From Moraxellaceae bacterium AER2_44_116 (GTDB lineage Bacteria; Pseudomonadota; Gammaproteobacteria; Pseudomonadales; Moraxellaceae): 64,000 nucleotides of DNA. The stretch covers positions 1 to 64,000 of the forward strand of contig VIAD01000017.1 of NCBI GenBank assembly GCA_006546595.1. Reading direction: 5' to 3'. The first letter of the stretch is position 1; every line of letters begins with the position of its first letter. The position numbers were made by a program, and so were the translations under genes. The notes below the pieces were generated by a model. The model ran no database searches, was not told the origin of the DNA, and was given only the letters and a program-made list of their open reading frames with translations. Shown here one piece after another: positions 34,661 to 43,550 of the stretch.

Positions 34661-35754
34661 TAATCGTTGACCACCCGCCACACTGCCCCCTCTTTAATAC
34701 GCGTCTCGCCGTGTTTCATGACAAAAAAACTGTCAGCCGAACGCTGTTGCTGCACTAAAGCCTCGGCTAACAATCGCGGCGGCTCATCTAATGGCTCATC
34801 CGACAAAGAAAACGTCCCCCAATGCATGGCCAAGCCATGACTTGCCCCAATCACTTGTTGTGCTTGCACGGCTTGTTCAGGCGAAATATGCTGTGGGTGC
34901 ATAAACCAACGCGGCGCATAAGCACCAATCGGTAGCGCGGCTAAATCAAATCCCCCTGCACGTTGACCTATATCCTCTAAATCTTTTGACCAACCAAAAT
35001 CGCCACCAAAGAAAAAACGCAAACTCGGATGACGTATCGCCCACGCACCCCACAAACGATGATAACGGTCATTCATGCTGCGCGCGCCCCAATGTTGAAC
35101 GGGCAAGAACTGCAACTCTACATCTTGATAGCTTGTTTTTTGCCACCAATCCATCGCGGTAATATGCTCACGGTGACCGTGAGTAACATTTTTCTGCAAC
35201 CAGTCATCAATCCCTAATGGCACAAAAAATTGCGGCGCACCGCCTTGCTGAAGATATAACGCGTTGACTGTTGGCAAATCCAAATGATCGTAATGGTCAT
35301 GTGATATCACCACAATATCAATATGAGGTAACTGCTTTAACGTCAATCCCACGGCTTGCTGCCGTTTTGGGCCTAAACCCATAAACGCCAATGGGGATAC
35401 TCGCTGCGAAAAGACAGGATCTGTGAGGATATTAAGACCGTTAACTTGCACTAACAAACTGGCATGACCAATCCATGTCACCGTTGTTTGGGTTTTATTC
35501 TGCTGTAGAAATGCGGTATGAGGATTGACTCCCAAGACAGGATGCTGAGGTTTTTCGGGTGGAAAGCCTTGCATAGCACGTTGCCATTGCCACTTAAAAA
35601 AGCTTTGGGTTAAATCCGTGCGTAAGGGTTGATAATTTGCTTTAAAGCCTGTGGCGGTATGATGCGCTTGCTGTGCATCAAAATGCGTATTGGGAATAGC
35701 ACAACTAGTAACTAAGCCTGTCAGACAGAGTGTTATGGCGCGCTTAAATCGCAT
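34660..35754 (-). CDS. MBL-fold metal-dependent hydrolase lipoprotein (NAPE-PLD/RomA-like)
   Basis: A 364-residue lipoprotein (lipobox near LVTSC, Cys about 18) with a metallo-beta-lactamase fold of the UlaG/RomA/NAPE-PLD branch: WIGHASLLVQVNG, LTDPVFSQR, the metal motif SHDHYDHLD, PVQHWGARS, FFFGGDFGWS and MHPQHISPEQA. Relatives include N-acyl-phosphatidylethanolamine phospholipase D and bacterial outer-membrane hydrolases; the substrate here is unknown. The ATG at 35754 overlaps the rimI stop (ATGA); a TTG three bases upstream is the only other choice. It is the last gene of the leuA-holD-rimI set. Confidence 0.85.
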   Translation of the reverse strand: MRFKRAITLCLTGLVTSCAIPNTHFDAQQAHHTATGFKANYQPLRTDLTQSFFKWQWQRAMQGFPPEKPQHPVLGVNPHTAFLQQNKTQTTVTWIGHASLLVQVNGLNILTDPVFSQRVSPLAFMGLGPKRQQAVGLTLKQLPHIDIVVISHDHYDHLDLPTVNALYLQQGGAPQFFVPLGIDDWLQKNVTHGHREHITAMDWWQKTSYQDVELQFLPVQHWGARSMNDRYHRLWGAWAIRHPSLRFFFGGDFGWSKDLEDIGQRAGGFDLAALPIGAYAPRWFMHPQHISPEQAVQAQQVIGASHGLAMHWGTFSLSDEPLDEPPRLLAEALVQQQRSADSFFVMKHGETRIKEGAVWRVVND

Positions 35755-36209
35755 CAAAACACCATCAATGCCATCATGACGGCATCTTCTTTGCCATGAC
35801 TGGTGGGATAATAGTTTTTCCGTAAACCCATCTCATTAAAACCTGCCATTTGATACAGGGTAATTGCGCGTCGATTACTGGCTCGTACTTCTAAAAATAC
35901 CGTCGTCGCCTGTTTTGCCATCGCCCGATGAATCACCTCATCTAATAACACCCGTCCTATGCCCTGCTTTTGCAACTGAGGATCAACGGCGATATTTAAT
36001 AAACTGGCTTCATCCAACACAAACTGCACGACCGCAAAACCCACAATCTGGCCGTCTTGCTCTGCCACTAAACACAAGTGACGATCTAAGCCATCGGCAA
36101 AGAGCTTTTCTGTCCACGGGGCATACTGTACTTGTTTTTCGATAACACAGACAGCGGGTAAATCGGTCGTGGTCATGGCACGAAGTATTACTGATTGAGA
36201 GCGAACCAT
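35754..36209 (-). CDS. rimI: RimI, ribosomal-protein S18 alanine N-acetyltransferase
   Basis: A 151-residue GNAT acetyltransferase of the RimI type: QVQYAPWTEKLF near the N-terminus, the acetyl-CoA loop QKQGIGRVLL, VFLEVRASNRRAITLYQMAG and GLRKNYYP. RimI acetylates the N-terminus of ribosomal protein S18. Its ATG lies 22 bases inside the upstream holD-like gene, as in E. coli where holD and rimI overlap, and its stop overlaps the next start. Confidence 0.92.
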   Translation of the reverse strand: MVRSQSVILRAMTTTDLPAVCVIEKQVQYAPWTEKLFADGLDRHLCLVAEQDGQIVGFAVVQFVLDEASLLNIAVDPQLQKQGIGRVLLDEVIHRAMAKQATTVFLEVRASNRRAITLYQMAGFNEMGLRKNYYPTSHGKEDAVMMALMVF

Positions 36210-36994
36210 AAGGCTTTTTTCTGCGCAGGTTGTTGGAGCATGATGCTCAGACTCGATTGAATAATCACAGGTTTTGTCGTGCTTGCTGTTAACAAGTCGG
36301 CTAACTCTTGCTCGTAATCCGCTAATAAAATGTAACCTTTGTCACTCACGGCTTGATTACGAAAGAAAGCGATGAGTGCTTCTTGCGCCGCTTTTTTATG
36401 ACGTGGGATAGCGTAGTTTGCGACCATTGGCCATGTAAACAATAACGGCGTTGGCATGGCTGTTTGCATAACACGTTGAATATTGCTTAATAAAACAGCT
36501 TCACTAGGACTTAATAATTGTGAGCGCGGCACAATCAATTGCCACTGACCACAGGCATAGACACCAAACTTAAACTGAATCGGCTGTTCTTGGCTTGCAA
36601 CAGGCTTTGCCATCACAGGCGCAGTTTTTGGCACTACCGCTGCAGGTGCGAGCGCATGTTTAAAACTATCAATCACTGCCGCTTGTTGATATTCAGGGTC
36701 ATTCAAATAGGCATCAAGCGGCGGTTCGTCATCATAAATGGGCGGTGAAGATATAATGGATGGTTCACGCGCTGGTGTTGGTTTTGATTGGACAAGTAAT
36801 GGTACTTCTTCAAGCAATGGCTCAGCTTCAACCACCGTCACATCGGCAAAAAACGCATCTTCATAAGCGACAAATTGCGTCTGCGTTGAAGGTGCGGCAT
36901 AGGTCAATTCTTGACGAACTGTCCATAATGGAATACCCAGTGCCGCCAAATACGCTTGGCGGCGACCTTCAGAATGCAGTGAAGAATCGATCAC
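36188..36994 (-). CDS. HolD-like protein, candidate DNA polymerase III psi subunit
   Basis: A 268-residue protein. The N-terminus RRQAYLAALGIPLWTVRQEL resembles the chi-binding start of E. coli HolD (an R-R-x-x-x-LxxLGIxxWxxR pattern). A Pro/Ala/Val-rich linker (about 60-135) separates it from a C-terminal domain (about 140-268). E. coli psi is only 137 residues. The main argument is position: it overlaps rimI exactly as holD does in E. coli, and a longer psi is found next to rimI in Pseudomonas. The start is GTG, the first codon after the leuA stop and in the same frame; no better start is seen. Confidence 0.5.
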   Translation of the reverse strand: MIDSSLHSEGRRQAYLAALGIPLWTVRQELTYAAPSTQTQFVAYEDAFFADVTVVEAEPLLEEVPLLVQSKPTPAREPSIISSPPIYDDEPPLDAYLNDPEYQQAAVIDSFKHALAPAAVVPKTAPVMAKPVASQEQPIQFKFGVYACGQWQLIVPRSQLLSPSEAVLLSNIQRVMQTAMPTPLLFTWPMVANYAIPRHKKAAQEALIAFFRNQAVSDKGYILLADYEQELADLLTASTTKPVIIQSSLSIMLQQPAQKKALWFALNQ

Positions 36995-38539
36995 TTAAAT
37001 CGTTTCTTCTTGAGGATGCGCACGATCACTTTTCGCATTGATTAAATTTAATGCATCCAAGTAAGCTTTAACGCTAGCGACGACAATATCGGTATCCGCA
37101 CCATGACCATTAATAATACGCCCTGCTTGATTTAAGCGTACCGTCACTTCACCTTGAGAATCTGTGCCGCTGGTAATGGCATTCACCGAATATAACTCTA
37201 AGGAAGTCCCCGAATTAGCAACGGCTTCTATGGCGCGAAAGCTGGCATCGACAGGACCAGAACCCGTAGCAGTGACATTTTTGTCTTGACCGTGAACCGT
37301 CAAGGTTAACTTCGCTTCAGGTTTCGTGCCTGTTTTCGAGGTCACTTCTAAGGTCACTAATTTATATACTTCATCGACTTCGGTTTGCGTATCACTGACT
37401 AAAGCATGAATATCTTCATCAAAAATATCATGCTTTTTGTCGGCTAACTCTTTAAAGCGCATAAACAAGGTATTGAGTGAGTTATCGCTACCTGCGGCAA
37501 TGCCTAACTGGTCTAAACGCGCACGAAACGCCGCACGGCCTGAGTGTTTGCCCAAGACCATACGATTCGCATTCCAACCGACATCCTCGGCACGCATAAT
37601 TTCGTAAGTTTCGCGGTGTTTTAACACGCCATCTTGATGAATACCTGACTCATGGGCAAAGGCATTTGCACCGACAATCGCTTTGTTGGGTTGCACAGGA
37701 AAACCTGTAATACCCGACACCAAACGTGATGTTGGTACGATTTCTGGCGTATAAATACCCGTCTCCACGCCAAACAAATCACTACGGGTACGAATCGCCA
37801 TCACCACTTCTTCTAACGCGGCATTGCCTGCACGTTCGCCCAAACCGTTAATCGTACACTCCACTTGACGTGCACCATTTAACACCGCCGCCAAGGAATT
37901 AGACACCGCCAAACCTAAATCGTTATGACAATGGACAGAGAAAATAGCTTTATGCGCATTGGGAACGCGGGTGATAATGTTATACACCAACTCGCCAAAC
38001 TGTTGCGGAATGGCATAACCGACGGTATCTGGAATATTGATAGTGCTTGCGCCTGCATCAATCGCAGCTTCAATAATGCGACACAAAAAGTCTAATTCTG
38101 AACGCCCTGCGTCTTCACAAGAAAACTCAACATCTTCGACCAAATTACGCGCGTATTTTACCGCACGTACGGCGTTTTCAAGCACGGCATCAGGCTCTAA
38201 ACGCAATTTGTATTTCATGTGAATCGGGCTGGTGGCAATAAAAGTATGAATACGGGCAGCATTGGCATTTTTTAAGGCTTCGGCAGCACGGTCAATATCT
38301 TCGGCACGCGCACGCGCTAAGGAACAAATACGCGAATCTTTGACGGCTTCGGCAACGGCTTTTACCGCCAAAAAATCGCCTTGGCTGGCAATGGCAAAGC
38401 CTGCTTCAATGACATCAACACGCATACGCTCTAGCGCTTTACCAATGCGGACTTTTTCTTCCAAAGTCATTGATGCACCTGGACTTTGTTCACCGTCACG
38501 CATCGTGGTATCAAATATGACCAATTTATCTTTGTTCAT
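36995..38539 (-). CDS. leuA: 2-isopropylmalate synthase
   Basis: A 514-residue LeuA of the E. coli length class. It joins acetyl-CoA and 2-oxoisovalerate in the first step of leucine synthesis. Signatures: FDTTMRDGEQSPGASMTLEE at the N-terminus, the metal motif VHCHNDLGLAVSNSL, NGLGERAGNAALEEV and, near 300, GANAFAHESGIHQDGVLKH. The C-terminal LeuA dimer domain for leucine feedback occupies about residues 390-500. It heads a set with the holD-like, rimI and MBL genes. A leader peptide rich in leucine was looked for in the 290 bases upstream and not found. Confidence 0.96.
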   Translation of the reverse strand: MNKDKLVIFDTTMRDGEQSPGASMTLEEKVRIGKALERMRVDVIEAGFAIASQGDFLAVKAVAEAVKDSRICSLARARAEDIDRAAEALKNANAARIHTFIATSPIHMKYKLRLEPDAVLENAVRAVKYARNLVEDVEFSCEDAGRSELDFLCRIIEAAIDAGASTINIPDTVGYAIPQQFGELVYNIITRVPNAHKAIFSVHCHNDLGLAVSNSLAAVLNGARQVECTINGLGERAGNAALEEVVMAIRTRSDLFGVETGIYTPEIVPTSRLVSGITGFPVQPNKAIVGANAFAHESGIHQDGVLKHRETYEIMRAEDVGWNANRMVLGKHSGRAAFRARLDQLGIAAGSDNSLNTLFMRFKELADKKHDIFDEDIHALVSDTQTEVDEVYKLVTLEVTSKTGTKPEAKLTLTVHGQDKNVTATGSGPVDASFRAIEAVANSGTSLELYSVNAITSGTDSQGEVTVRLNQAGRIINGHGADTDIVVASVKAYLDALNLINAKSDRAHPQEETI

Positions 38540-38773
38540 GGCAAAAACTCACACAATTTTATTTTAAAAGAAAAATGAAAAACGAATAAATAACGAGCAC
38601 GAAGTACAATAGAGATGATTGCCCATTAGGGCAGAAGCAGCAGGTATGAAATATGATGAGTGGTACGCACGCTGTTCATGTGTCATTAATATAAGTGAAA
38701 TCGGTAATATTTCGACTATAACGACTGTTTCGCGTTTTGCCAACACTTTGATGATGACTAATTCAGGGAACCA

Positions 38774-38796
38774 CGACAATTTAGCCTAAACTGTCG
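38774..38796. promoter_or_regulatory. Dyad upstream of leuA
   Basis: CGACAATTTAG / CTAAACTGTCG around a single central base: an 11-bp dyad with one mismatch, about 240 bases before leuA and 30 bases past the end of the next gene. It could be an operator or a terminator; there is no T run. Confidence 0.35.
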
Positions 38797-38826
38797 CGCT
38801 GACATCCCTGTAAAAGAGCATAACTC

Positions 38827-39090
38827 TTATTTTTGAATGGTACTGGCCATCGGTAAATTCGCGGCAGCATCGCTGAGTTGCTTATTACCAACACGACTTC
38901 TTTGCAACACTTGGTCACGCATCCACTCACCAACACACAAACGTAGATCATCCATATCACCGATACTCATGGTATCGCGTTTGTCTTCGTCAGAAAACTT
39001 GGTAGCTAAATCACCACAGGTGTCGGCAGTTGCTTGCACGGAAGCCGTTGCTGAGGTAGTCACCAATAAAAGTAAAGATAACAAGCGCAT
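38827..39090 (-). CDS. Small periplasmic protein, unknown function
   Basis: An 87-residue protein with a signal peptide (MRLLSLLLLVTTSATASVQA) and a 65-residue mature part holding two cysteines (TCGDLATKF and LRLCVGEW), likely one disulfide, and GNKQLSDAAANLP. I recognise no family. The ATG at 39090 is chosen for the signal peptide and GGTGAA just ahead. Confidence 0.6.
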   Translation of the reverse strand: MRLLSLLLLVTTSATASVQATADTCGDLATKFSDEDKRDTMSIGDMDDLRLCVGEWMRDQVLQRSRVGNKQLSDAAANLPMASTIQK

Positions 39091-39261
39091 AATTTCACCG
39101 TTTTTATTGTTAGTTGCTAGTGTTGAGCGTAGCGATATTGTAAGGCAAGTTATAACAAACAATCTACAAAAGGTATATTTTTTCCGACAAGCTGTATTGA
39201 AATCTTCACAGAATACATTTTACGACTGATGCAATACCTAAATCCATTTTTTTAAGCCCAT

Positions 39262-39291
39262 AAAAAAAGCCCACTGCCGTAACAGTGAGCT
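39262..39291 (-). terminator. Terminator of the groES-groEL operon
   Basis: AGCTCACTG / CAGTGGGCT (9 bp with one G-T-like mismatch) and then seven T read leftward; about 50 bases past the groEL stop. Confidence 0.93.
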
Positions 39292-39341
39292 TTTAGTGAG
39301 CGTTAATAAGAGCGACAAAAATCGCTCTACATAAAACTAAA

Positions 39342-40985
39342 TTACATCATACCGCCCATGCCGCCCATACCACCATCAGGCATACCACCGCCCATAGCGG
39401 GTTTGTCTTCTGGTGCATCAGTAATCATGCATTCGGTTGTCAACATCAAGGCAGCGACAGAACCTGCATGCTCTAATGCGGAACGTGCCACTTTTGCAGG
39501 ATCAAGAATACCCATCGCCAACATATCGCCAAACTCACCAGAAGCCGCGTTGTAACCGTAGTTACCTGTGCCTTCTTTGACTTTATTGACAATAACAGAC
39601 GCTTCTTCGCCTGCGTTGGTGACGATTTGACGTAATGGAGCTTCCATTGCGCGACGAAGAATGTTGATACCTGCGTTTTGGTCAGCATTGTCACCCACCA
39701 AATCGCTAATCGCTTGGACGGCACGAATTAACGCAACGCCGCCACCCGCAACCACACCTTCTTCAACCGCAGCACGAGTCGCATGCAAGGCATCGTCAAC
39801 ACGGTCTTTTTTCTCTTTCATTTCGATTTCAGTTGCCGCACCAACTTTAATCACCGCGACACCGCCAGCGAGTTTAGCCACACGCTCTTGCAGTTTTTCA
39901 CGGTCATAGTCAGAGGTTGCATCTTCGATTTGAATACGAATAGTTTTAACACGCGCAGCGATTTCTTCTGAACGGCCTTCACCATCAATAATAATGGTAT
40001 TTTCTTTAGAGATAACCACTTTTTTGGCGCGACCACACTCAGCCAACGTTGCTTTTTCCAAGCTCAAACCGACTTCTTCAGCAATCACTTGACCGCCTGT
40101 TAACGTGGCGATGTCTTGTAACATGGCTTTACGACGATCGCCAAAACCCGGTGCTTTGACGGCACAGACTTTAACAATACCGCGCATCGTGTTAACTACT
40201 AAAGTTGCCAATGCTTCGCCTTCAACATCTTCCGCGATTAACAACAATGGCTTGCCTGATTTAGCAACGCCTTCCAATACAGGAATCATGTCGCGAATGT
40301 TGGAGATTTTTTTGTCAACCAACAAAATGTACGGGCTTTCTAATTCCGCAGTCATCGTGTCTTGTTTGTTGATGAAATATGGGCTGACATAACCACGGTC
40401 AAACTGCATACCTTCAACCACTTCTAAGGTATCTTCAAAGCCTGAGCCTTCTTCAACCGTGATAACGCCTTCTTTGCCAACTTTTTCCATCGCTTGGGCA
40501 ATCAAGTCACCAATGGTGGTGTCAGAGTTTGCAGAAATCGAACCAACTTGAGCAATGGCTTTGCTATCTGTACACGGTGCAGAGTTTTTAGCAATCGCTT
40601 GTACGGCTGCACGAACAGCTTTATCAATACCGCGTTTTAAATCCATTGGATTCATGCCCGCAGCCACTGCTTTTAAGCCTTCGTTTAAAATGGATTGTGC
40701 CAATACGGTTGCCGTTGTGGTGCCGTCACCTGCTACATCGGCTGTTTTGGACGCCACTTCTTTAACGAGTTGTGCGCCCATGTTTTCGAATTTGTCTTTT
40801 AATTCGATTTCTTTAGCAACAGATACGCCATCTTTAGTGATGTGCGGTGCGCCAAAGGCTTTATCAATAACGACATTACGACCTTTAGGGCCTAAGGTAA
40901 CTTTGACGGCATCAGCCAAAATGTTTACGCCATTAATCATTTTTTGACGAGCGGAGTCACCGAATTTTACGTCTTTAGCTGCCAT
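39342..40985 (-). CDS. groL: GroEL chaperonin (Hsp60)
   Basis: A 547-residue chaperonin of normal length. Visible features are the N-terminal AAKDVKFGDSARQKMINGV, the ATP site with GPKGRNVV and DGTTTATVLAQ, the apical domain and the Gly-Gly-Met tail (GGMPDGGMGGMGGMM). It forms the 14-mer folding cage capped by GroES, encoded 50 bases upstream in the same operon under a sigma-32 promoter. Confidence 0.99.
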   Translation of the reverse strand: MAAKDVKFGDSARQKMINGVNILADAVKVTLGPKGRNVVIDKAFGAPHITKDGVSVAKEIELKDKFENMGAQLVKEVASKTADVAGDGTTTATVLAQSILNEGLKAVAAGMNPMDLKRGIDKAVRAAVQAIAKNSAPCTDSKAIAQVGSISANSDTTIGDLIAQAMEKVGKEGVITVEEGSGFEDTLEVVEGMQFDRGYVSPYFINKQDTMTAELESPYILLVDKKISNIRDMIPVLEGVAKSGKPLLLIAEDVEGEALATLVVNTMRGIVKVCAVKAPGFGDRRKAMLQDIATLTGGQVIAEEVGLSLEKATLAECGRAKKVVISKENTIIIDGEGRSEEIAARVKTIRIQIEDATSDYDREKLQERVAKLAGGVAVIKVGAATEIEMKEKKDRVDDALHATRAAVEEGVVAGGGVALIRAVQAISDLVGDNADQNAGINILRRAMEAPLRQIVTNAGEEASVIVNKVKEGTGNYGYNAASGEFGDMLAMGILDPAKVARSALEHAGSVAALMLTTECMITDAPEDKPAMGGGMPDGGMGGMGGMM

Positions 40986-41035
40986 GATGTGTATCTCTTA
41001 AACTCAATATATAAGGAAAGGTGCAATGGAGACAA

Positions 41036-41326
41036 TTAGGCTTCTAATACGCCAAGAATGTCCGTTTCTTTCATGATTAACAGTTCTTCACCGTCAACTT
41101 TAACGGTTGTGCCTGCATATTGACCAAACAAGACTTTGTCGCCCACTTTAACATCTAAAGCACGAACATCGCCTGCATCAGTAACTTGGCCGTTACCGAC
41201 AGCTAAAACGACACCTTGTGATGGTTTTTCAGCGGCTGAGCCAGAAAGAATAATGCCACCCGCAGTTTTGGTTTCTTGCTCTTCACGACGAATCACGACG
41301 CGGTCATGTAAAGGACGGATTTTCAT
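41036..41326 (-). CDS. groS: GroES co-chaperonin (Hsp10)
   Basis: A 96-residue co-chaperonin: MKIRPLHDRVVIRREEQETK, the mobile loop around TKTAGGIILSGSAAEKPSQG, and VLFGQYAGTTVKVDGEELLI. The ATG at 41326 is chosen for the conserved MKIRPL start and AGGAGAG ahead. Confidence 0.99.
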   Translation of the reverse strand: MKIRPLHDRVVIRREEQETKTAGGIILSGSAAEKPSQGVVLAVGNGQVTDAGDVRALDVKVGDKVLFGQYAGTTVKVDGEELLIMKETDILGVLEA

Positions 41327-41404
41327 TGTTCGCTCTCCTGAATACAATGTTCAGTGTTAGGGGTTATGCAATGCGGCTTTTGCCACATTTAGACTGATGG
41401 GGAA

Positions 41405-41430
41405 ATGGGGTTTACTTTGTCAGCTTCAAG
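41405..41430 (-). promoter_or_regulatory. Sigma-32 heat-shock promoter of groES-groEL
   Basis: Read leftward: CTTGAA (41425-41430), a 14-base spacer, CCCCAT (41405-41410) followed by TT. This matches the RpoH consensus fully, about 80 bases before the groES start. Confidence 0.9.
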
Positions 41431-41542
41431 GGGGCGACATGAAAAAAACCATGATTAGCGAATCTTTTATAGACAGCTTCCCTGATTATCTTTTATCTTT
41501 AGCGTCAGTTAAAAAACCATAATGATGTCAGGAAAGATAAAA

Positions 41543-42142
41543 ATGACTAAAGAAGCCAAACTAAAAGTATTAAATGTCGGTGGCAACTCAAAAGAAATTG
41601 CATTACCTGATGTCTATAACGATTGGGAACAAGTTTTTCTCGATATTGACCCAAGTGTTAATCCCGATGTTCTTTGTGATGCTCGTGAGTTATTTAGCTT
41701 AGAAGCGGCGACTTATGATGCAATCTACTGCTCGCATAATTTAGAGCATTATTATCGTCATGAAATACCTAAAGTATTAACAGGCTTCTCCCATGTTTTG
41801 AAAGAAGATGGGTTTGTACAAATTCGTGTGCCCGATATGAGAAGTGTCTTAAAGGCATTTATTGAGTTGGATATGGATATCAATGATCCTCTCTATAACT
41901 CTCCTGCTGGAAATATTAGCATCCAAGATATTATCTATGGTCACGGAGCATCCATTGAGCGCAGTGGCTGCGACTTTATGGCACACAAAGTAGGCTTCAC
42001 TCAGCAGTATTTAGTTGAATTACTAAAAAGCTTCAACTTTTCTCATATTTTTACAGGCATTGGCCGTTGGGAAATTGTTGCCTTTGCTTTCAAAAAGCAA
42101 CCATCGGAGCAACAAATAAAATCACTGGAATTAGTCGTTTAA
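41543..42142 (+). CDS. SAM-dependent methyltransferase, class I
   Basis: A 199-residue protein with a class I methyltransferase fold: motif I VLNVGGNSKEIALPD, an acidic residue at FLDIDPSVNPDVLCDA, then YDAIYCSHNLEHYYRHEIPK and VLKEDGFVQIRVPDM. This pattern is common in small methyltransferases of unknown or sugar/surface substrates. The ATG at 41543 is chosen for AGGAAAG 6 bases ahead; two upstream ATGs lack it. It lies on the opposite strand between groES and fxsA, which are usually neighbours, so it looks inserted. Confidence 0.8.
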   Translation: MTKEAKLKVLNVGGNSKEIALPDVYNDWEQVFLDIDPSVNPDVLCDARELFSLEAATYDAIYCSHNLEHYYRHEIPKVLTGFSHVLKEDGFVQIRVPDMRSVLKAFIELDMDINDPLYNSPAGNISIQDIIYGHGASIERSGCDFMAHKVGFTQQYLVELLKSFNFSHIFTGIGRWEIVAFAFKKQPSEQQIKSLELVV

Positions 42143-42155
42143 TGCACGCGTAAAA

Positions 42156-42199
42156 CATTGGCGAAGGAGTCGTCCCCCTAAGGTTCGCTCTCGCCAATG
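42156..42199. terminator. Hairpin between convergent methyltransferase and fxsA genes
   Basis: CATTGGCGA (42156-42164) pairs with TCGCCAATG (42191-42199) around a 26-base loop. There is no T run, so terminator function is uncertain. Confidence 0.4.
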
Positions 42200-42218
42200 C
42201 CTAATTAATAACCGTTTC

Positions 42219-42749
42219 TTAGTCCGACTTTTTCTCTAGTCGTTTTGGTTCAATGTCCGACACATCGTGTGGCGTAATATCTTTTGCTTCACCATCAATG
42301 ACGTTTGACGAGTCAAAGGGTGAACGACCAAACGGGGATTGTCCGAACGGCGATTGCCCTTGCCCAAAACCACCCATCATCATAAAACTAGAACTGCGTG
42401 CAGCAAACGCCATGTGCATTTGCCGTTGGAATAGCTTTTGTATCGGTGGCAGTAATAATAAAACGGCGAAACCATCCGTCAGTACCCCCGGAACAATAAA
42501 CAAAAAACCCGCTAATGCCTGACAAAAAGCAGCCAATAATTGACCGTCCATGTCAGGGCTTTGGCCTTGTTGTACCTGTTGCATTTGCGGCATAATCACT
42601 TTCGTTGCGCCACGCATCAGTTGCCGACCAACCATAAACGCCATGACAAACCACAACAATAACATCCAGCCACCCACGGCTTTTCCCACGACAAAAAACG
42701 TTAAATAAATTTCTGCAAAGGGAAACGCTAATAACAATAACGCTTTCAT
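42219..42749 (-). CDS. fxsA: FxsA family membrane protein
   Basis: A 176-residue inner-membrane protein of the FxsA family, named for suppression of phage T7 exclusion by F plasmid: hydrophobic N-terminus LLLAFPFAEIYLTFFVVGKA, VGRQLMRGATKVIMPQMQQ, a central membrane segment AGFLFIVPGVLTDGFAVLLL and LLPPIQKL. The C-terminal 45 residues are Gly/Ser/Phe-rich with repeated SPFG units. Its ATG overlaps the stop of the hugZ-like gene (ATGA). Next to groES in many Pseudomonas relatives. Confidence 0.92.
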   Translation of the reverse strand: MKALLLLAFPFAEIYLTFFVVGKAVGGWMLLLWFVMAFMVGRQLMRGATKVIMPQMQQVQQGQSPDMDGQLLAAFCQALAGFLFIVPGVLTDGFAVLLLLPPIQKLFQRQMHMAFAARSSSFMMMGGFGQGQSPFGQSPFGRSPFDSSNVIDGEAKDITPHDVSDIEPKRLEKKSD

Positions 42750-43459
42750 TGGGCTTTTACTCCTGCACGCGCTGCTTTTAACATCATCACTAACACTTCG
42801 CGCACTTGTTGTGCTGTGTGTACGGTATGCGGAAAGGTAATATAGACAATTTTATCCGCGACACGGACATGGAAGCCTTCACTATCAATACCGACCATCG
42901 TTAACGCTGCACGCTCAGGTACGACGACGTGTGCTTGCTGGCAATATAACGGCAAAGCATCCGCATGATCTTCGTTCATGTGTTGCACCATATCCGCTTC
43001 GGCATCGCCAAAAAATGGATTAGCCAATGCACTTGGCTCTGCCCAATGAATTCGGCCAAAACCACCAATATAGCGATATTTAACCGCTCTTAACCGCCAA
43101 AAACTAAAATCATGGACACGATGAAAATCGCATGACTGGGGAAAGTAACGATAATAACGCTGAGCAATGGCATTAATTTCGCTGCTGGCAACCAATTGTG
43201 CATCGGCCATTATTGTTAAACGGGCAGCAACCTGCACATCATCACCCTCGCCTAACACTAATAATGAACAATGGGCATCTGCTTTGACATTTTTTGTGTG
43301 TTGGGCTAAATCCGAAATGAGCACAATGGCATGACCATCACCATCCAAACAAAAAGGCACGACCGAACCAAACGGATAACCTGCCATATATTGTGAATGT
43401 GTGCTTAACACCCCTTGATAACTTTGCAATAACAACTGTCGCGCTTCAACGCTCACCAT
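42746..43459 (-). CDS. HugZ-family haem-utilisation / pyridoxamine-oxidase-fold protein
   Basis: A 237-residue protein: a split-barrel flavin-reductase-like domain in the first 150 residues (STHSQYMAGYPFGSVVPFCL, VLISDLAQHTKNV, VHDFSFWRLRAVKYRYIGGF) and a C-terminal DUF2470-like domain (about 165-237) with MVQHMNEDHADALPLYC, whose His may bind haem in HugZ-type haem oxygenases. Whether it degrades haem here is not shown. The ATG at 43459 is chosen over an in-frame TTG at 43465. It precedes fxsA with a 4-base overlap, as in Pseudomonas. Confidence 0.82.
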   Translation of the reverse strand: MVSVEARQLLLQSYQGVLSTHSQYMAGYPFGSVVPFCLDGDGHAIVLISDLAQHTKNVKADAHCSLLVLGEGDDVQVAARLTIMADAQLVASSEINAIAQRYYRYFPQSCDFHRVHDFSFWRLRAVKYRYIGGFGRIHWAEPSALANPFFGDAEADMVQHMNEDHADALPLYCQQAHVVVPERAALTMVGIDSEGFHVRVADKIVYITFPHTVHTAQQVREVLVMMLKAARAGVKAQ

Positions 43460-43550
43460 AACCAACCCGACTAACAGAAAATTTTACATGCAAGCCTAAC
43501 ACAAATTAGGCTTTTGCTTTAACCTTGCCCTTTTTCATGGGTATTTATAG

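Noticed and set aside
38540..38826. Leucine leader peptide or T-box before leuA
   Set aside because: No Leu codon run and no T-box core sequence were found; a 71-codon frame there has ordinary composition without a ribosome site.
39358..40947. Several rightward frames of 60-130 codons opposite groEL
   Set aside because: Typical antisense shadows of a strongly codon-biased gene.
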